Positions 61,224-64,000 of a stretch of DNA of 64,000 bases are shown here, one piece after another. Position numbers and translations under genes: made by a program. Position 1 is the first letter of the stretch. Every line of letters begins with the position of its first letter. Under the pieces are notes generated by a model. It was not told the origin of the DNA. It did no database searches and saw only the letters and a list, made by a program, of their open reading frames with translations. Source of the stretch: Spongilla lacustris (taxonomy: Eukaryota > Porifera > Demospongiae > Spongillida > Spongillidae); contig OX442416.1 in assembly GCA_949361645.1 (NCBI GenBank), positions 12,025,350 through 12,089,349 on the forward strand, in the 5' to 3' direction.

Positions 61224-62651
61224 ATGGATGTTCGCAGAGAATTGCAGCAGCTTTTAACGGAAGCCGAAAATACTGTTGAACGAATTGCAAGTGGTGAATC
61301 ACCAGATGGGATACCACTGTCTGTTGATTGCCTGCTTTTAGAGGCAGAAAGATTGCTTCGGGATGTATCATTTGTCGCGGATCTTTTGCGTCCAAATGAT
61401 GCCGACGTTTTGTTACGTGATCTCGCCGGCATCTTTATTTCACTTGAAGATGAAAAAAGATTAGAGGAAGGTTCAAGATCAATGCGAGGTAGACCCAGTA
61501 TCGAGATTCCCGAAGAGCAACTTTGCTTGCTTCTTTCGTTTGACTTCAAAGTTAAAGACATAGCGAACATGTTGCAAGTTTCTCCAACTACTATTAGGAG
61601 AAGGATTTGTCAATATGGCATCGAAGAAGAAGCTGGTTTTACTGAAATCAGTGATGCGCAACTGAATCACATTGCCCATCAGTTTATCATCCATCATCCC
61701 AACTGTGGTGAAAGAAGCTTTCATGGTTACTTGCGGCAAATGGGATTACGTGTCCTACGTTGTCGTGTTAGAAATAGCCTTCAAGCAGTTGATCCAAGAG
61801 GAGTGAGGAGTCGTTTCCGAAGAGCACTTCATCGAAGAGTGTATTCAGTCCCTATGCCAAACAGTTTGTGGCATATTGATGGGCACCATAAACTTATCAG
61901 GTGGCGTATAATTATTCATGGCGGCATTGATGGGTTCTCTAGGTTGCCTGTGTATTTGAAAGCATCTACAAATAATTCTTCAGGCACTGTATTGAATCAC
62001 TTCCTTGGTGCAGTTGCTTCCTTTGGCCTTCCATCACGTGTGAGGTGTGACAAAGGGGGTGAAAATGTTCAGGTGTCTGAATACATGTTAAGTCATCCTA
62101 ATCGTGGACCTGGACGTGGAAGCTGTATCACTGGAAGAAGTGTACATAATCAACGAATAGAGCGATTGTGGAGGGATGTGTTCGCTGGTTGCATATCTTT
62201 ATTTTATAATATGTTTTATGCTTTGGAAGATGCAGGTTTGCTGGATCCTGCTAATGAAAAGGACATCTATAGCCTACACTATGTATACACCTGTCGTATT
62301 CAGTATCAATTGGATATTTTTCGTGAAAGCTATAGCCATCACAAGCTTCGTAGTGAAAAAAATATGACTCCCTATCAACTCTGGATTATGGGAATGGCAA
62401 AGCTTAATACTGATGTGAATGCTATAAATGGTGCACTGGAAAATGAAATTGATGATCAGTATGGAATCGACTGGTCAGGTCCTTGTGTTGCAGAAAGTAA
62501 TGAAAGTGTTGATTTGCCCAATACTGCTTGTCCACTCTCCGATCAGCAAGTGATTGCTTTGAAGGAAGCTGTTGATCCAATGCAAGACTGTAGTGATTAT
62601 GGAATTTCATTTTGTACTACAACTAGAGCATTTGTTTATGCTTGTCAGTGA
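61224..62651 (+). CDS. Integrase-core protein, intact, 475 aa, single exon
   Basis: I chose the ATG at 61224 ([11 protein letters not shown]); the frame also has a GTG 15 bases upstream. The N-terminal half has a probable helix-turn-helix (about 105-132, [16 protein letters not shown] then [13 protein letters not shown]). The catalytic core carries D219 ([12 protein letters not shown]), D276 (VRCDKGGEN) and E313 ([12 protein letters not shown]), the last two 36 residues apart, as in retroviral-type integrases and IS3-like transposases. Related proteins are widespread in fish, corals and sponges (from memory of the family). I find no terminal inverted repeats or target duplication around it, so it may be a transposase whose ends I cannot see or a domesticated gene. 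A decayed paralogue lies at 8081-13834. Head to head with the HECT gene. Confidence 0.88.
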   Translation: MDVRRELQQLLTEAENTVERIASGESPDGIPLSVDCLLLEAERLLRDVSFVADLLRPNDADVLLRDLAGIFISLEDEKRLEEGSRSMRGRPSIEIPEEQLCLLLSFDFKVKDIANMLQVSPTTIRRRICQYGIEEEAGFTEISDAQLNHIAHQFIIHHPNCGERSFHGYLRQMGLRVLRCRVRNSLQAVDPRGVRSRFRRALHRRVYSVPMPNSLWHIDGHHKLIRWRIIIHGGIDGFSRLPVYLKASTNNSSGTVLNHFLGAVASFGLPSRVRCDKGGENVQVSEYMLSHPNRGPGRGSCITGRSVHNQRIERLWRDVFAGCISLFYNMFYALEDAGLLDPANEKDIYSLHYVYTCRIQYQLDIFRESYSHHKLRSEKNMTPYQLWIMGMAKLNTDVNAINGALENEIDDQYGIDWSGPCVAESNESVDLPNTACPLSDQQVIALKEAVDPMQDCSDYGISFCTTTRAFVYACQ

Positions 62652-64000
62652 AATCAACTATGTTTTGTTTTAGTATGTTCATGCATGTCCTTTTTTTCAT
62701 ACATTATTGCAGCGGTTAGCCGGCGGCATTGATTTTTTTTTCCATGAAGAGAAATTAAGAGCAGCTTATTTCATTCTCTACTTGCTTTTTCGACATTGAT
62801 CAGATCAGTAAATGGCATCATGCATTATGAAAGCTAGTATAGAATTATGAACGCACACATTACTGGATGATTGGGCAATTTCCTGGCGGCGTTTTGGTTC
62901 TTATACGCCTTTTAAATCAGATGTGTGGTTTATAAGTTATCGGCAATTGCTTGAATATATAAAATATTGGCACTGCTGCTGTCTAATCGCAGTACAAGAA
63001 ATATGCTATTTTATGATACTTCTTTGCATGCCATGCATTCAATGCATGCAAATGGCCAACATGATACAAATGATTTGGTAGATGCTCGACTGTGATAAAA
63101 TTGATCATTGATAGTTATAGCCATCTAGCTGTTACTTTTATCAGTTAATTACAATCAAAACCATCCTTATTTATCATCCTGCTTGTATAAGGCCAGGACG
63201 ATTGGAGATAAACGTTAATTTTTTTTAACCACTCTGCTAGCTGAGCATGCATGTCAGATCAATGGAAGGGTCAAGTACAGCGTGATGGACTATTTGCAAA
63301 ACTATTGATCATATGCATGCTTTTCTGAAAAAAAAGTCTCTTTTTTATGAATGTGTAGGGCTGGCAACTCGACCCGTGGTGTCAGTTTACCACTGAAAGC
63401 TATAACATTATATGATGCGACACGCAGTCTTATAGTGTTTAACATGCGATCTTGTCATAAATAGTTATAAGTCCTCAATGCAATTATAATTATACTGAAT
63501 TGATGGACAATAGAAGAATTAAGAGGGTCTAGTTGTATGGGTCTGATACAAAAAAATGACCTTTCTCACACAGTAAAAAAACACAATAGCAGGTGCGCCT
63601 ACAGCTCCACCCTAGCTGTTTTGGCTAAGACTTCTCCATCATCATCTTCACTGGTAAACCTATACAAAAGCAGTTGTTGAGGCCATTGATCTATCCTACT
63701 CAGAAATAGGCTTAGAATCTCCATGTGAATGTGAACAAAAAATTTTTTTTCAGTTGGCTTATTATCTGTTTCGCATTAACATTGTATTACTATTATTACA
63801 ACTATTATTATAATTATACAAAATTATAATTATATTATAATATATATTGATGTAAAAGACACAAAACTAAAATGAATACTAATGCATGCACTATTACAAT
63901 ATCGTAGTCGGTACGTCAATCATTAGCTGCATGTCTATACTTATATGTATATGTACGTCCCTAATTTAACTTCCCCAGCTAAGCCTGGGACAATTATGCA
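62652..64000. other. No gene recognised
   Basis: AT-rich sequence with short ATTATA and TTTTTT tracts (63781-63850, among others). I see no exon, repeat array or recognisable element. Confidence 0.45.

Overview
The window is eukaryotic, non-coding-rich DNA from an invertebrate metazoan. A demosponge is my best guess, because of the short-intron gene structure, the dense mixture of transposon families and the abundance of ACATGTACATGT-like sequence. That assignment is inference; no rRNA or mitochondrial marker is present to test it. Most of the window is mobile DNA. Only one gene looks like an ordinary host gene: a HECT-type ubiquitin ligase on the minus strand, whose 14 coding exons I could join in frame from 60890 down to 48801 (679 codons plus stop). 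A second intact gene, an integrase-like DD36E protein at 61224-62651, stands head to head with it about 330 bases away and may be a transposase or a domesticated one.

Layout. 1-8080: short repeats only (a hairpin duplication at 1236-1724, CA and CT-rich satellites, a 0.6 kb dispersed repeat, a 0.3 kb TA-flanked MITE). 8081-13834: a dead paralogue of the 61224-62651 integrase gene, split by a complete Ginger1-type DNA transposon (8173-12514). The transposon is bounded by a 4-base ACGG target duplication; its own seven-exon gene reads through on the minus strand as 941 residues (HHCC zinc finger, DD35E integrase core, GPY motif, Ulp1-like peptidase, PHD finger).

14474-41963: two giant foldback elements lie end to end, each about 14 kb. 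They share outer arms and an inner core with a TATATAAA motif, but their arms are filled with unrelated tandem repeats: a degenerate CCACCAGCCC-type array in the first, and 48/37-base units in the second. The first (14474-27990) is composite, with two cores, a truncated internal copy of the outer arm and a 200-base assembly gap. The second (27997-41963) carries an intact IS630-Tc1-mariner-type transposon (32623-35816, 608-residue transposase) inserted at a TA in one arm. The opposite arm still has the empty site.

41964-48800: a graveyard of reverse-transcriptase/restriction-like-endonuclease retrotransposon fragments between ATT-rich tracts, a 21-base minisatellite, and an inverted copy of the 4418-5027 repeat. 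48801-62651: the HECT gene, with foldback-derived small elements in intron 1 and a 1.4 kb inverted repeat between two duplicated small exons, then the integrase gene. 62652-64000: AT-rich DNA in which I see no gene.

The elements record a relative order of events: integrase gene, then Ginger1 insertion into it; foldback expansion, then mariner insertion into one arm.
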